A program made the translations under genes and the position numbers. A DNA stretch of 64,000 nt, taken from Ignavibacterium sp. (GTDB lineage: Bacteria; Bacteroidota; Ignavibacteria; Ignavibacteriales; Ignavibacteriaceae). Below the pieces are notes generated by a model. That model made no database searches, was not told the DNA's origin, and saw nothing but the letters and a program-made list of their open reading frames with translations. This document shows, piece after piece, positions 1-9,310 of this stretch (positions within the stretch are counted from its first letter, which is position 1; the number at the start of each line of letters is the position of its first letter). The DNA lies in NCBI GenBank assembly GCA_018335755.1, contig JAGXRK010000044.1, forward strand, positions 62,001-126,000, read 5' to 3'.

Positions 1-1495
1 ATTTGAGAATATCATTCAATAATTTTTTCCTCTCTTCATCACTAAACTTATTACCGCTTTTCTCTTCCTGCTTAAGTTTTATATCAAGCAGAACACTGCC
101 GGCCTGATTTCCTCCCATAACAGATATTTTGGCATTTGGATAAGCAAAAATGAATCTCGGATCATAAGCTTTACCGCACATTGCATAGTTTCCGGCACCG
201 AAGCTATTTCCTGTAATAATTGTTATTTTGGGAACAACAGAGTTTGCAACTGCATTTACCATCTTAGCGCCATCTTTAATAATGCCGCCCTGTTCAGCTT
301 TGCTGCCAACCATAAAACCTGTTACATCTTGTAAAAACAATAAAGGAATTTTTTTCTGATTACAATTCATTATAAATCTTGTAGCCTTATCTGCTGAATC
401 AGAATAAATAACCCCTCCGACCTGCATTTCACCATGCTCATTTTTAACCACGTTTCTTTGATTTGCCACAATTCCAACTGCCCAGCCATCAATTCTGGCG
501 TATGCGGTAATTATTGTTTTTCCAAAACCTGCCTTGTATTCATCAATCTCTGAGTTATCAACAATTCTTGCTAATAGTTCATAAGTATCATATGGTTTAA
601 TTGTATCTTCAGGCAAAACACCCAGAATATCTTTCTGTTCATAATTAGGTAGATTACTTTCGATCCTGTCAAAACCAGCTTTTCCATTCTTTCCAAATTT
701 TGAAACCAAGCTTCTTATTTGCTTAATACATTCTTCATCGTTCTTCATTATATAATCAGTAACGCCGGAAATATTTGATTGAACTTTAGCACCGCCAAGA
801 CTTTCATTATCAATTACTTCACCAATTGCTGCTCTTACAAGATGAGATCCAGCAAGAAAAACGGAACCCTCACCTTCCACAATCAAAGCTTCATCGGACA
901 TTATTGGTAAGTAAGCACCGCCGGCAACACAAGGTCCCATTATAGCTGCAATCTGTGGAATTCCTGTTGATGACATTTTAGCATTGTTACGGAATATTCT
1001 TCCGAAGTGCTCTTTATCCGGAAAAATTTCATCCTGTAATGGAAGAAAAACGCCGGCGCTATCTACCAGATAGATAATTGGAAGGCGATTCTCCATAGCA
1101 ATTTCCTGAGCGCGTAAATTCTTTTTTGCAGTAATCGGAAACCAGGCACCGGCTTTAACTGTTGCATCATTAGCAACGATTACACAATTGCGGTTATGAA
1201 TTTTTCCGATTCCATATACAGTTCCCGATGATGGCGCTCCGCCATATTCTTCGTACATTCCAAAGGCAGCAAAAGTGCTTAGTTCAAAAAACTTTTTTGG
1301 ATCATCAATAAGAATGTCTATTCTTTCTCGGGCAGTAAGCTTTCCTTTGGCTTTATGTTTTTCAATGGCTTTTTTGCCGCCGCCTTCTGAAATTTTAACT
1401 TTTGCAGCTTCAAGCTTTCTGATTAACTCTTTTTGAAAATCATCTCTTTTTAGGAAAGATTCGTTTTGAATTGTTTGTGTGCCTATTTGCTTCAT
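1..1495 (-). CDS. Acyl-CoA carboxylase, carboxyltransferase (beta) subunit, 3' end cut by window edge
   Basis: Translating the minus strand from the ATG at 1495 gives an open frame of about 498 residues that runs off the window, so the C-terminus is missing. The start reads MKQIGTQTIQNESF. Family features are GKLTARERID near the N-terminus, a DSAGVFLP segment, FPDKEHFGRIF, the oxyanion-type glycines of MGPCVAGGAYLP, and GNSFGAGNYAMCG in the second crotonase-like half. These are typical of biotin-dependent carboxyltransferases of the methylcrotonyl-/propionyl-CoA carboxylase type, which move CO2 from carboxybiotin to an acyl-CoA. The closest flavour by eye is methylcrotonyl-CoA carboxylase beta, which would suit leucine breakdown with the acyl-CoA dehydrogenase encoded just upstream in the same transcript. 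The exact substrate is inference, and the biotin-carrying alpha subunit is not in the window. Confidence 0.88.
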   Translation of the reverse strand, partial: MKQIGTQTIQNESFLKRDDFQKELIRKLEAAKVKISEGGGKKAIEKHKAKGKLTARERIDILIDDPKKFFELSTFAAFGMYEEYGGAPSSGTVYGIGKIHNRNCVIVANDATVKAGAWFPITAKKNLRAQEIAMENRLPIIYLVDSAGVFLPLQDEIFPDKEHFGRIFRNNAKMSSTGIPQIAAIMGPCVAGGAYLPIMSDEALIVEGEGSVFLAGSHLVRAAIGEVIDNESLGGAKVQSNISGVTDYIMKNDEECIKQIRSLVSKFGKNGKAGFDRIESNLPNYEQKDILGVLPEDTIKPYDTYELLARIVDNSEIDEYKAGFGKTIITAYARIDGWAVGIVANQRNVVKNEHGEMQVGGVIYSDSADKATRFIMNCNQKKIPLLFLQDVTGFMVGSKAEQGGIIKDGAKMVNAVANSVVPKITIITGNSFGAGNYAMCGKAYDPRFIFAYPNAKISVMGGNQAGSVLLDIKLKQEEKSGNKFSDEERKKLLNDILK

Positions 1496-1499
1496 AGAA

Positions 1500-2657
1500 T
1501 TAGTCTTTCAGTAAATCCCTTGCAATTACAATTCGTTGAATTTCCGAAGTACCTTCTCCAATGGTGAGAAGTTTTACATCACGATAAAATTTTTCAACAG
1601 GGTATTCTTTAATAAAACCATAACCTCCAAAAATCTGAATAGCTTCATTAGCAGCTTTTTCAGCAATCTCACTTGCAAATAGTTTAGCTTCTGCGGCTTC
1701 TTTTGTATTAGGTATGTTATGATCTTTCATATAAGCAGCACGGAAAGTGAGCATTCTGGCAGCTTCAATGTTTGTCTGCATATCTGCAAGTTTAAATTGA
1801 ATTGCCTGAAATTCAGAAAGATGCTTGTTGAATTGTTTTCGTTCGTTTGAATACTTAATTGAAGCATCGAGGCAGCCCTGTGCAAGCCCAACACTAAGTG
1901 CTGCAATGGAAATTCTTCCGCCTTCCAGTACCTGCATCGAATTAATGAAACCCATACCTTCTTCACCGAGAAGATTTTCAGAAGGGATCTTGCAATTTTC
2001 AAAAGCTAACTGGGTAGTATCACTTGCTCGCATTCCAAGCTTGTTTTCTTTTTTCCCGATTATTAATCCATCCATACCTTTTTCAAGAATAAAAGCAGAA
2101 ATTCCTTTCTTGCCGTCATCTTTGTTAGTGATAGCCATAACAACATAAGTTTCGCCAACAGTTCCGTGAGTAGTAAACTGTTTGCTTCCATTCAGAATAT
2201 AGTAATCTCCATCTTTTACAGCAGTACTTTTTAATCCGGCAGCATCACTTCCGGAAGCAGCCTCCGTCAATCCCCACGCACCTATTTTTTTGCCGCTGGC
2301 AAGATCAGGTAAGTATTTTTTCTTTTGTTCTTCATTACCAAATAAATTTATGTGGTTTGTACAAAGTCCGTTATGAGCAGCCACCGAGAGCGAGACAGAA
2401 GGATCAACCTTTGCAAGTTCTTCAACAATAAGAGCGTATTCAATATACCCTAAATCAGCACCGCCGAATTTTTCTGGAACCAGAATACCCATAAAGCCCA
2501 GTTCACCGAGCTGCTGCATAATATCCATGGGGAATTTCTGCGATTCATCATATTCCATTATGAAAGGACGAATATTCTTTTCAGCAAAATCTCTAATTGT
2601 ATCCCGAATGATAACCTGGTTTTCAGATAAGTCAGTTATGAATGGTGAGTTATCCAT
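1500..2657 (-). CDS. Acyl-CoA dehydrogenase (short/branched-chain type)
   Basis: The 385-residue product has the normal length and order of the acyl-CoA dehydrogenase family: an N-terminal helical domain, a middle beta domain with the FAD-contacting stretch GAWGLTEAASGSDAAG, and a C-terminal helical domain with QIFGGYGF. The catalytic glutamate expected in short/branched-chain members lies in TIGEGTSEIQR near the C-terminus. It oxidises an acyl-CoA thioester to the 2-enoyl-CoA and passes electrons to ETF. It is 4 bases upstream of the carboxyltransferase in transcription order, which suggests one operon for branched-chain or short-chain acyl-CoA breakdown. Isovaleryl-CoA as substrate is a guess from that pairing. 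Confidence 0.93.
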   Translation of the reverse strand: MDNSPFITDLSENQVIIRDTIRDFAEKNIRPFIMEYDESQKFPMDIMQQLGELGFMGILVPEKFGGADLGYIEYALIVEELAKVDPSVSLSVAAHNGLCTNHINLFGNEEQKKKYLPDLASGKKIGAWGLTEAASGSDAAGLKSTAVKDGDYYILNGSKQFTTHGTVGETYVVMAITNKDDGKKGISAFILEKGMDGLIIGKKENKLGMRASDTTQLAFENCKIPSENLLGEEGMGFINSMQVLEGGRISIAALSVGLAQGCLDASIKYSNERKQFNKHLSEFQAIQFKLADMQTNIEAARMLTFRAAYMKDHNIPNTKEAAEAKLFASEIAEKAANEAIQIFGGYGFIKEYPVEKFYRDVKLLTIGEGTSEIQRIVIARDLLKD

Positions 2658-2743
2658 ATAAATTCCTGATATTTTTACGATAGAATAATTTTTTTATTAA
2701 CTGAGAAGTTCCTAATTAAATTCAGAATCAATTTACTTGCTAA

Positions 2744-3697
2744 TTATAATTTGTTTTTAAATTTCTCTATTATTTCTTCAGCTATATGATATGGTGAGAA
2801 GCTGCCAAGTATAACCTTATCTAATGTTGAATTTAGTGAATTTTCTCCTGTTTCACGCCAAAGTTCATCTTTTAATTTATGTTCAACAATTTCTTTAATC
2901 CGCACTTTTGCCTGCTTTTCCCTTTTGAAAAGAAATAGATTTTTTTCATTCAAAAAAGTTTTATGACGATCAATTTCTTCAGCTATATCATCGATGCCTT
3001 TATTTTCCGATGCAACAGATTTAAATATTCTCGGAAGCCAGGTATTTTCATCATGATCTTTAATCATTAATATTGTTTGAAGAGCGGTATAAGCTTGTTG
3101 CGAACCAGGGCGATCGGATTTATTAAGAATAAACAGATCGGCAATTTCCATCAAACCGGCTTTCATTGCCTGAACAGAATCTCCACTTTCCGGAACAAGC
3201 ACCACTATTGTGGTGTCAGCTGCCTGTGCAATATCCAGCTCTGATTGACCAACACCGACAGTTTCTAATAATATTACATCAAATCCAGCTGCATCAAGAA
3301 CATCGGAAGCATCAATAGCTTTTTTTGACAATCCCCCCAGGCTGCCTCGGGTAGCCATACTTCGGATGTAAACATTTTCATTCATACCGATATCCGTCAT
3401 TCTTACTCTATCTCCGAGTAATGCCCCACCGGTAAATGGAGAAGTCGGATCAACGGCTATTATTCCAATAGTTTTATTCTGTGTTAGATAATATTTAGTC
3501 AACTGATTTGTAATTGTGCTTTTACCTGCACCCGGAGGGCCTGTGATACCTATTCGATAAGCGTTGCCTACTTTAAAGTGAATATTTTTTATATACTCTG
3601 AGGTTAAGGTGTTATCTGACTCTATCAGTGATATTAGTCGGGCAATAGCTCTTTTATCTTTTGTATAAAGTTTTTCAACTAGAGTGTTATTAATCAT
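2744..3697 (-). CDS. meaB: MeaB/ArgK-family P-loop GTPase, methylmalonyl-CoA mutase chaperone
   Basis: A 317-residue G3E-family GTPase. The P-loop GPPGAGKST lies at residues 53-61, followed by the switch region DPTSPFTGGALLGDRVRM, the ILLETVGVGQSE segment and the guanine-specificity motif LNKSD. Known MeaB proteins load and protect adenosylcobalamin-dependent methylmalonyl-CoA mutase, cytoplasmically. No mutase gene is visible in the window, so the partner is inferred from the family. The location beside acyl-CoA carboxylase and dehydrogenase genes supports a role in propionyl/methylmalonyl-CoA metabolism. It is separated by a single base from the upstream epimerase gene, so the two are probably cotranscribed. 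Confidence 0.92.
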   Translation of the reverse strand: MINNTLVEKLYTKDKRAIARLISLIESDNTLTSEYIKNIHFKVGNAYRIGITGPPGAGKSTITNQLTKYYLTQNKTIGIIAVDPTSPFTGGALLGDRVRMTDIGMNENVYIRSMATRGSLGGLSKKAIDASDVLDAAGFDVILLETVGVGQSELDIAQAADTTIVVLVPESGDSVQAMKAGLMEIADLFILNKSDRPGSQQAYTALQTILMIKDHDENTWLPRIFKSVASENKGIDDIAEEIDRHKTFLNEKNLFLFKREKQAKVRIKEIVEHKLKDELWRETGENSLNSTLDKVILGSFSPYHIAEEIIEKFKNKL

Positions 3698-3698
3698 T

Positions 3699-4622
3699 TC
3701 AAGTTAAATTGTTCTTGAAGAAATCTACAGTTTGAATAAGGCCATCTTCAAATTTAGTTGAAGGATTCCAACTGAATTTTTTTAAAAGTTTCTCGCTGGT
3801 TATAACACTTCTGAGCTGTTCGCCAGCAGCAGCCGGTCCGTGTTTTTCTTCTTTCTCTGCTCTTGTAATTTTATTAAGAATTCTAAAAAGATCATTCACA
3901 TCAGTTTCAATACCTGTGCCTACATTGTAGATATCACTGGTATCATCATTAAGCGTTATCAGGTTTGCTTTAACTACATCACCAACGTAAACATAATCAC
4001 GTGTTTGTTTACCATGACCGTTGATGATTGGCTGTTCACCTTTGAGTAATTTGGTTGAAAAGATTGCAACAACACCGGCTTCACCAAATGGGTTCTGACG
4101 TGGACCATAAATATTAGCATACCTAAGTATGGTATAATTCAATTTGTATTCGGAATTATAAAAATAAAGATATTTCTCGACTGCAAGTTTTGAAATACCG
4201 TAAGGAGATTTAGGCTGAGTGTTATGTTTTTCATCAGCAGGGAAGTAATCCTGTTCACCATAAATAGCTCCACCGGTTGATGCAAACATAAACCTTTTTA
4301 CACCATACTTAATTGAGTTCTGCAAGAGGTTGATAGTTCCTATGATATTTGTATTAGCATCAAACGCAGGGTCAGCAACAGATCTTCTTACATCCATTTG
4401 TGCAGCATGATGATTGACAACATCAAATTTTTCTGACTCAAAAAGTCTTTCTACTGATTTATCGCATATGTTTGCTTTCACAAACTTAGCTTTTGGGTTA
4501 ATATTTTTTTCAAAACCAGATGAAAGATCATCCAGAACTACAACAGAATGACCTTCACTTATAAAAGCATCAACAATTTGGGAAGCAATGAATCCAGCTC
4601 CGCCAGTTACAAGAATTTTCAA
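3699..4622 (-). CDS. NAD-dependent sugar-nucleotide epimerase/dehydratase (extended SDR, GalE-like)
   Basis: The 307-residue product has the extended short-chain dehydrogenase layout: the Rossmann glycine motif GGAGFIASQ at residues 7-15, then the catalytic Ser region FASTGGAIYGE, the YGISK active-site Tyr/Lys pair, and RYANIYGPRQNPFGEAGVV with the substrate-binding loop. Family members interconvert or dehydrate nucleotide sugars such as UDP-glucose/UDP-galactose for envelope polysaccharides. The specific substrate cannot be read from the sequence. The ATG at 4622 directly follows nadD (3-base gap) and the gene precedes meaB, so it belongs to a compact minus-strand transcript of mixed functions. 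Confidence 0.9.
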   Translation of the reverse strand: MKILVTGGAGFIASQIVDAFISEGHSVVVLDDLSSGFEKNINPKAKFVKANICDKSVERLFESEKFDVVNHHAAQMDVRRSVADPAFDANTNIIGTINLLQNSIKYGVKRFMFASTGGAIYGEQDYFPADEKHNTQPKSPYGISKLAVEKYLYFYNSEYKLNYTILRYANIYGPRQNPFGEAGVVAIFSTKLLKGEQPIINGHGKQTRDYVYVGDVVKANLITLNDDTSDIYNVGTGIETDVNDLFRILNKITRAEKEEKHGPAAAGEQLRSVITSEKLLKKFSWNPSTKFEDGLIQTVDFFKNNLT

Positions 4623-4625
4623 TAG

Positions 4626-5204
4626 TTATTCCTTATATAAATTATGTTCGAAAATATAATCTTTAACTTCTTTAGTCACTAAGTAATTAATTGGTTGTCC
4701 GTGTTTAACTCTTTCCCGTATGTCGGTTGCACTTATTTCTATACCTCTTGTTTGAACAAATTCTGCCTGGTTGTAATATTTATCCTCATAAGGCGGTGCA
4801 TAAGAAGATTTTCTTTTTAGCACAACTAACTTTGCAAGTTGTAAAATTTTGTTGGGATCTTTCCAGGTATAGAATTTAAAGATATTATCGTAACCGACGA
4901 TTAATTCAAGTTCATCGTGATGTTTTTTAAGCTCGAGTAATGTATCTATGGTATATGAAATCTGTTTTTGCTTAATTTCAAATTCAGAAATATCAAAGAA
5001 ATCGACACCTTCAATTGCAAGTTTTAACATATTTATTCTATGCTTTGGCGATGATGCTTTAATATCAAGCTTATGTGGTGAAAGAAATGCAGGGATGAAA
5101 ATAATCTTATCTAATTCTCTTAACTCTCTGACTGATTGCGCAGTTATTAAATGACCGAGATGAATCGGGTCAAAAGTTCCTCCGTAAATTCCAACTTTAC
5201 TCAT
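4626..5204 (-). CDS. nadD: Nicotinate-nucleotide adenylyltransferase
   Basis: The 192-residue product starts MSKVGIYGGTFDPIHLGH, the classic nucleotidyltransferase (H/T)xGH signature at residues 8-18, and ends with the ISATDIRERV motif that contacts the ATP phosphates. Length and order match bacterial NadD, which adenylates nicotinate mononucleotide to deamido-NAD in NAD biosynthesis. The start overlaps the stop of the upstream unrecognised gene by 4 bases, so the two are probably translationally coupled. CoaD shares the first motif but is shorter and lacks this spacing. Confidence 0.94.
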   Translation of the reverse strand: MSKVGIYGGTFDPIHLGHLITAQSVRELRELDKIIFIPAFLSPHKLDIKASSPKHRINMLKLAIEGVDFFDISEFEIKQKQISYTIDTLLELKKHHDELELIVGYDNIFKFYTWKDPNKILQLAKLVVLKRKSSYAPPYEDKYYNQAEFVQTRGIEISATDIRERVKHGQPINYLVTKEVKDYIFEHNLYKE

Positions 5205-5893
5205 TGCAATAATTCCTTATGCTCTATAAATAAGTGAGTGAATCGTTCGTGCATCTCCTGCGAACAATAATTTAAACTTTCTTTTTTTGAAAGCTCTGTA
5301 TATAGTTTTTTGAAATCTTCTACAGAAATTATTCGCTGGAATTTTTCCATTATGTTTATAAAAGCAGGACAGGAGTCCATATGAGCAAGAAATTTCATAT
5401 AATCAAAATCCGATTTTAGTAAACAATTAATTGTTTTACCGTCAATATTATTATATGCTATAAAAGAGATATGTCCCAAAAAAGTTTTTCCAATAACCAG
5501 TGAATCGTCTTCAATATTTAACAAATTAAAACAGTGAGAGATGCTGGTTGCTGAAATTCCTATTGAGTCTGATAGTATCAGTAAATTATTCTGGTAATTC
5601 AGAGATTTATTTTCAAAATAATTTATTAATTCTTCGTTATAATTATCAGACAAAAATTTTATTTTATAATAATCTGACTCAGTTATCTTAATTAAGTTTT
5701 CATCTTCAAGACTAAGTAAAATAAAAAAATCAAGATTTATCTTTAATGATTTTACAATTTCGATCAGGTTTTCCAATAAGGTTGAATATAATATCACGGA
5801 ATCTGCTTTGTCGAAAGAAGAAAAAGATTTTACCGACACAGGGTTAAATACCGGATGAGGAGAAAATATGTATATCGCAGAATCAGTTTTCAT
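5201..5893 (-). CDS. Unrecognised protein, possibly a degenerate DUF2064/GT-A-like domain
   Basis: I chose the ATG at 5893 (MKTDSAIYIFSPHP), directly after the stop of the PrsW-like gene; a TTG at 5911 would lie inside that gene. The product has 230 residues and is rich in Ile, Leu, Asn and Lys. No strong motif is visible. The order of a Rossmann-like N-terminus (ADSVILYSTLL), LLILSDSIGI about half way, and VIGKTFLGHISF loosely resembles the DUF2064 glycosyltransferase-like family, but the acidic active-site residues expected there are not clear. It overlaps nadD by 4 bases, so it is a coupled operon member. The function is unknown and the family suggestion is weak. Confidence 0.6.
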   Translation of the reverse strand: MKTDSAIYIFSPHPVFNPVSVKSFSSFDKADSVILYSTLLENLIEIVKSLKINLDFFILLSLEDENLIKITESDYYKIKFLSDNYNEELINYFENKSLNYQNNLLILSDSIGISATSISHCFNLLNIEDDSLVIGKTFLGHISFIAYNNIDGKTINCLLKSDFDYMKFLAHMDSCPAFINIMEKFQRIISVEDFKKLYTELSKKESLNYCSQEMHERFTHLFIEHKELLQ

Positions 5894-5894
5894 T

Positions 5895-6845
5895 CTAAAC
5901 TGTTTCCTCAATAAGTAAACTGCCGATAAACTTTCTGTAATTTGTTACATCATTATCATAATATAATTTACTGGTTCCGTGCGAGTTTCTTGCCTGTAAT
6001 TTTCTAAATGCCAGAGTGGTTGCTGCTTTTATATAAGTTTTTCTGATACTTTCATCCACCCAGCCTTTCCTATCGCGCAATGATGAAGATAAAAAAATTA
6101 TATGCTCAAATGGAATATTTCCAAGTGCTGCTTCGTCCATCAATTCGTTTAATAATATTTTCTTTTCATTTTGAATTGATAAAGTAAAAACTAAAATAAA
6201 AATTAAGATTGTAACGAACATAAATAAAAATCCAAGGGGAGCAGTGGATTGAAAGCTGACACTAAAATTCCAGGCTGAGTGAATTGCCATTGCTAATAAC
6301 ATTCCAATTAAAGAGAAAAATAATTTTGAATTTCTGCCCTTAAATTTAGCATAACCAATAAAAGCTCCAAAAGTTGCAGTTGCAACACAGTGCATAACAG
6401 CAGAGAATAAGGTTCTAACTACAACAATTACTATCCAATCTTGGATAGTCGTTCCATAGACAATAAAATAAATAAAGTTTTCTGTCATTCCGAAACCTAA
6501 TCCTATTGCACCACCATAAACAATTCCATCGGTTATATTGTCAAATTTTCTGTTTGCCACAGTGATAAGCAGAAAAAAGCCTTTTGTAATTTCTTCTACA
6601 ACGGGTGCAATTACAATTGCTCCAAACCTGCCAAGATGAAGTTCATCGCGGATAAATATTGATGCAAAAGATGAAAGTATTAAACTGCCTATTACAGCAA
6701 AAATAATAGCTCCTAATGCTCCCCATAAATAATTGGCAAGAACAAGCTTAAAAGGCTCTCTGTCATACTTGTCGAATTGCCAAATAAGAAAGAGATAGAA
6801 ACTCATTGGTAAAACAGCGGCTAATGCAGAAGCAAAAATCAGCAT
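5895..6845 (-). CDS. PrsW-family intramembrane metalloprotease
   Basis: A 316-residue multi-pass membrane protein with hydrophobic segments near residues 3-22, 35-60 and 75-95, and several more to about residue 225, followed by a soluble C-terminal tail. The diagnostic PrsW/CAAX-like motifs are present: EE at residues 84-85 within APVVEEITKGFF, then GMTENFIYF, HCVATATFGAFIG and HSAWNF, which supply the likely metal-binding Glu and His residues. PrsW in Bacillus cleaves the anti-sigma factor RsiW. The target here is unknown and no sigma/anti-sigma pair is next to it. It is the first gene of a tight group with the two downstream genes. Confidence 0.86.
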   Translation of the reverse strand: MLIFASALAAVLPMSFYLFLIWQFDKYDREPFKLVLANYLWGALGAIIFAVIGSLILSSFASIFIRDELHLGRFGAIVIAPVVEEITKGFFLLITVANRKFDNITDGIVYGGAIGLGFGMTENFIYFIVYGTTIQDWIVIVVVRTLFSAVMHCVATATFGAFIGYAKFKGRNSKLFFSLIGMLLAMAIHSAWNFSVSFQSTAPLGFLFMFVTILIFILVFTLSIQNEKKILLNELMDEAALGNIPFEHIIFLSSSLRDRKGWVDESIRKTYIKAATTLAFRKLQARNSHGTSKLYYDNDVTNYRKFIGSLLIEETV

Positions 6846-6945
6846 TTGATAATTGAGGTTCCGGATTTATTTAAGATGAATTATTGCTACATCAAATTAG
6901 CTATTACTGAATGTAAAAATCAAAATAAAATCGTTCCTGACTAAA

Positions 6946-8190
6946 TTATTTTTCTCGAAGCCAGGACTTTAATTCCTTAATATTCGGCATTTTGCCGTAA
7001 GCAAGAATTCCTATTCTGAATATTTTTGCTGAAAATTTAATTGTTATCAAAGTTGAAACAATTAACAGCCCCAATGTTGCTGCAATTTCCCATAAAGGTA
7101 CCGGGGCAATATTTAATCTTAGAAGCATAACAGAAGGGGTTGTAATAGGAATATATGATAGAATTTTTATTATGGTAGAATCCGGGTTTTGCATTGCCGG
7201 AAATACAATAACCACGGGGATAACCATAATAATACTTAAGTAGCTGGTTATCTGCTGTGCTTCCTGTTCCGTAGAAACTATTGATCCTATACCTACAAAT
7301 AGGGTTGTAAAGAAGATAAATCCTAAAATAAAGTATACAAGCATAGGTAAAATATTTTTGAATGCGTCCAGTGGAATAACAGCTGAACCTGCTAAAGCAA
7401 TTCCTATCATCATCCAGATAAGAATTTGTGTTAATCCAAGTGCACTTAGTCCAAAAACTTTTCCTGCCAGCAATTCATTTGGATTGCAGCTCGATACAAG
7501 AATTTCAATTATTCTATTCGATTTTTCCTCAAGCAGGCTTCTTACAAGCATCTGTCCCGAATAAATTACCATCATCATAAGAAGAAGTATAAAAATGAAT
7601 GAAGAAAAAAATACTGTTTCAAAGTTAGATTTGCCTTCTTTACCATCCTCTTCAATTTTTATCTGGTTTATTTTTACACCGCTCCTGATAAATTCAACAA
7701 GATCCGGATCAATTGTATCCTGCTGGATCCTCTGATTTAGTCTAGCTATCTCAAATGCTTCGGAAAATCTTCCAACATCTCTAAAATTTGCAATTCCCTT
7801 ACTCCTTAATTCGATCGTCATTGAATCAGTTCCACCGTATTTGATGTAAACAAAGGAATCATATTTTCCTTTAAAGGTTTCTTCATCGATCTTTGTTTTA
7901 ATTTCGTCTTCATTGATTGCTGGTTGATCAAGATTTACCATTACGTAAAGGGGCTGACCATTATCAAGTGTATGTTTACTGATTTCAGCATTAAAGTCAG
8001 TAAAATATATTCCCGATTTATCTAAAAACCCTATCATCCTTGTTGTATTATCTTCTTTTGATACAAGCAAAGATGGTACGACTGAAAAAAGAATAATTAT
8101 TGCAGGTGTTATAATTAAGGAAATGATAAAAGCTTTTGTTTTTACCTTCTCAAGATACTCCCATTTTGCTATAGCTAATGTTTTATTCAT
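6946..8190 (-). CDS. ABC transporter permease, NatB/ABC-2 type
   Basis: The 414-residue product has one N-terminal membrane helix (about residues 22-43), a large hydrophilic domain with no signal cleavage site to about residue 185, and then about six membrane segments in the C-terminal half. LLEEKSNRIIEILVSS between the first of these is typical of NatB/ABC-2 export permeases. It is 4 bases downstream of an ATPase gene, so the pair forms one exporter. NatAB moves sodium in Bacillus, but many relatives move lipids, antibiotics or peptides, so the substrate is unknown. The gap of about 100 bases to the PrsW-like gene shows no clear signal. Confidence 0.88.
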   Translation of the reverse strand: MNKTLAIAKWEYLEKVKTKAFIISLIITPAIIILFSVVPSLLVSKEDNTTRMIGFLDKSGIYFTDFNAEISKHTLDNGQPLYVMVNLDQPAINEDEIKTKIDEETFKGKYDSFVYIKYGGTDSMTIELRSKGIANFRDVGRFSEAFEIARLNQRIQQDTIDPDLVEFIRSGVKINQIKIEEDGKEGKSNFETVFFSSFIFILLLMMMVIYSGQMLVRSLLEEKSNRIIEILVSSCNPNELLAGKVFGLSALGLTQILIWMMIGIALAGSAVIPLDAFKNILPMLVYFILGFIFFTTLFVGIGSIVSTEQEAQQITSYLSIIMVIPVVIVFPAMQNPDSTIIKILSYIPITTPSVMLLRLNIAPVPLWEIAATLGLLIVSTLITIKFSAKIFRIGILAYGKMPNIKELKSWLREK

Positions 8191-8194
8191 TTAA

Positions 8195-9091
8195 TTACTT
8201 TGAGCTTTGATTAATAACATCAATAAAAATTTTATTTAGAGTAGGCTCAACAACTGAGAAATGCGTTATCGTGAGTTTATTCACAATCGATTTCAGGAAT
8301 TCTGATGGATGCACATTATCGGCTAATTGCACTTCAGCATAATTATTATAGTAATCAAAATGCATAACTCTTTTATCACTGCTTAAAAATTTTGCATCCC
8401 CATCAAATCCTAGTTTAATATTATTACTGCTAAATCTTTTTTTAATTTCGGTGAGTTCACCACTGCAAACTTCTTTTCCTTGATTAATCAGAAAAATTTC
8501 AGAACACATTTTTTCTGCAGTTTCCATTTGATGGGTTGAGAGAATTATGTATTTACCGGAATCAACAAAAGAGGAAATTAAATCTCTTATCTGCTGCTGA
8601 TTGATTGGGTCAAATCCGCTAAAAGGCTCGTCAAGTATCAGAATTTCGGGATCATGAAGAACTGCAGTTATAAATTGAATTTTTTGCTGATTTCCTTTAG
8701 AAAGTTCTTCAACCCTTCTGTCTCTGTATTCACTGATATTTAATCTTTGCAGCCATTCGTCAATTTTACTTGAGGTTGAATGTTTATCTAAGTTTTTTAA
8801 AGCGGCAAAATAAATTAAGACATCCTCAACCTTACTTTTTTTATACAATCCCCTTTCCTCTGGCAAATAACCTATAATATTAAAAAACTCCTGACCTATT
8901 ACTTTATTATTATAAGTTATTTCGCCGGAAGTAGGTTTGATAATATTTAACACCGTTCTGATAGTTGTAGTTTTACCAGCACCGTTAGGACCTAAAAGGC
9001 CAAATATTTTTCCCGGTTTAACTGAAAAAGAAATGTTATTTACGGCTGTAACATCTTTATACTCTTTTACAAGGTTGGTTACCTTCAGCAT
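8195..9091 (-). CDS. ABC transporter ATP-binding protein, NatA-like
   Basis: A 298-residue ABC ATPase with Walker A GPNGAGKT at residues 34-41, the Q-loop region GYLPEERGLY, the signature ELSKGNQQK, Walker B ILILDEP followed by FSGFDP, and the switch His in LSTHQMETA. A C-terminal extension of about 80 residues is typical of NatA-type exporters. It drives the permease encoded immediately downstream. The gene starts at 9091 and is transcribed away from the fatty-acid operon, sharing a 219-base intergenic control region with it. Confidence 0.93.
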   Translation of the reverse strand: MLKVTNLVKEYKDVTAVNNISFSVKPGKIFGLLGPNGAGKTTTIRTVLNIIKPTSGEITYNNKVIGQEFFNIIGYLPEERGLYKKSKVEDVLIYFAALKNLDKHSTSSKIDEWLQRLNISEYRDRRVEELSKGNQQKIQFITAVLHDPEILILDEPFSGFDPINQQQIRDLISSFVDSGKYIILSTHQMETAEKMCSEIFLINQGKEVCSGELTEIKKRFSSNNIKLGFDGDAKFLSSDKRVMHFDYYNNYAEVQLADNVHPSEFLKSIVNKLTITHFSVVEPTLNKIFIDVINQSSK

Positions 9092-9250
9092 CTAAATCTC
9101 TATAAAAATAATTGTTAAATTAAAGCATTATTATATTAAGTAAAAAAAATCAGTCTTTTAATAGTTAATAGTACTAAAATACTTGAGCCTGGAAAAATCG
9201 CTTTTTATTAAAAATCAGCAGAAAACCCTTATTTTTATGCGAAAAAATGT

Positions 9251-9279
9251 TTGATAATCTAATGATGTATAAATATATT
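9251..9279 (+). promoter_or_regulatory. Sigma70-like promoter for the DUF177-rpmF-plsX-fab operon
   Basis: TTGATA at 9251-9256 and TATATT at 9274-9279 are separated by exactly 17 bases. They sit in the AT-rich divergent region 9092-9310, about 32 bases before the first ATG of the fatty-acid operon. The match to a sigma70-type promoter is good, but AT-rich DNA gives chance matches. Confidence 0.5.
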
Positions 9280-9310
9280 AGAAGTCATTTTTGAGCGAAT
9301 TTTTTAAGAA

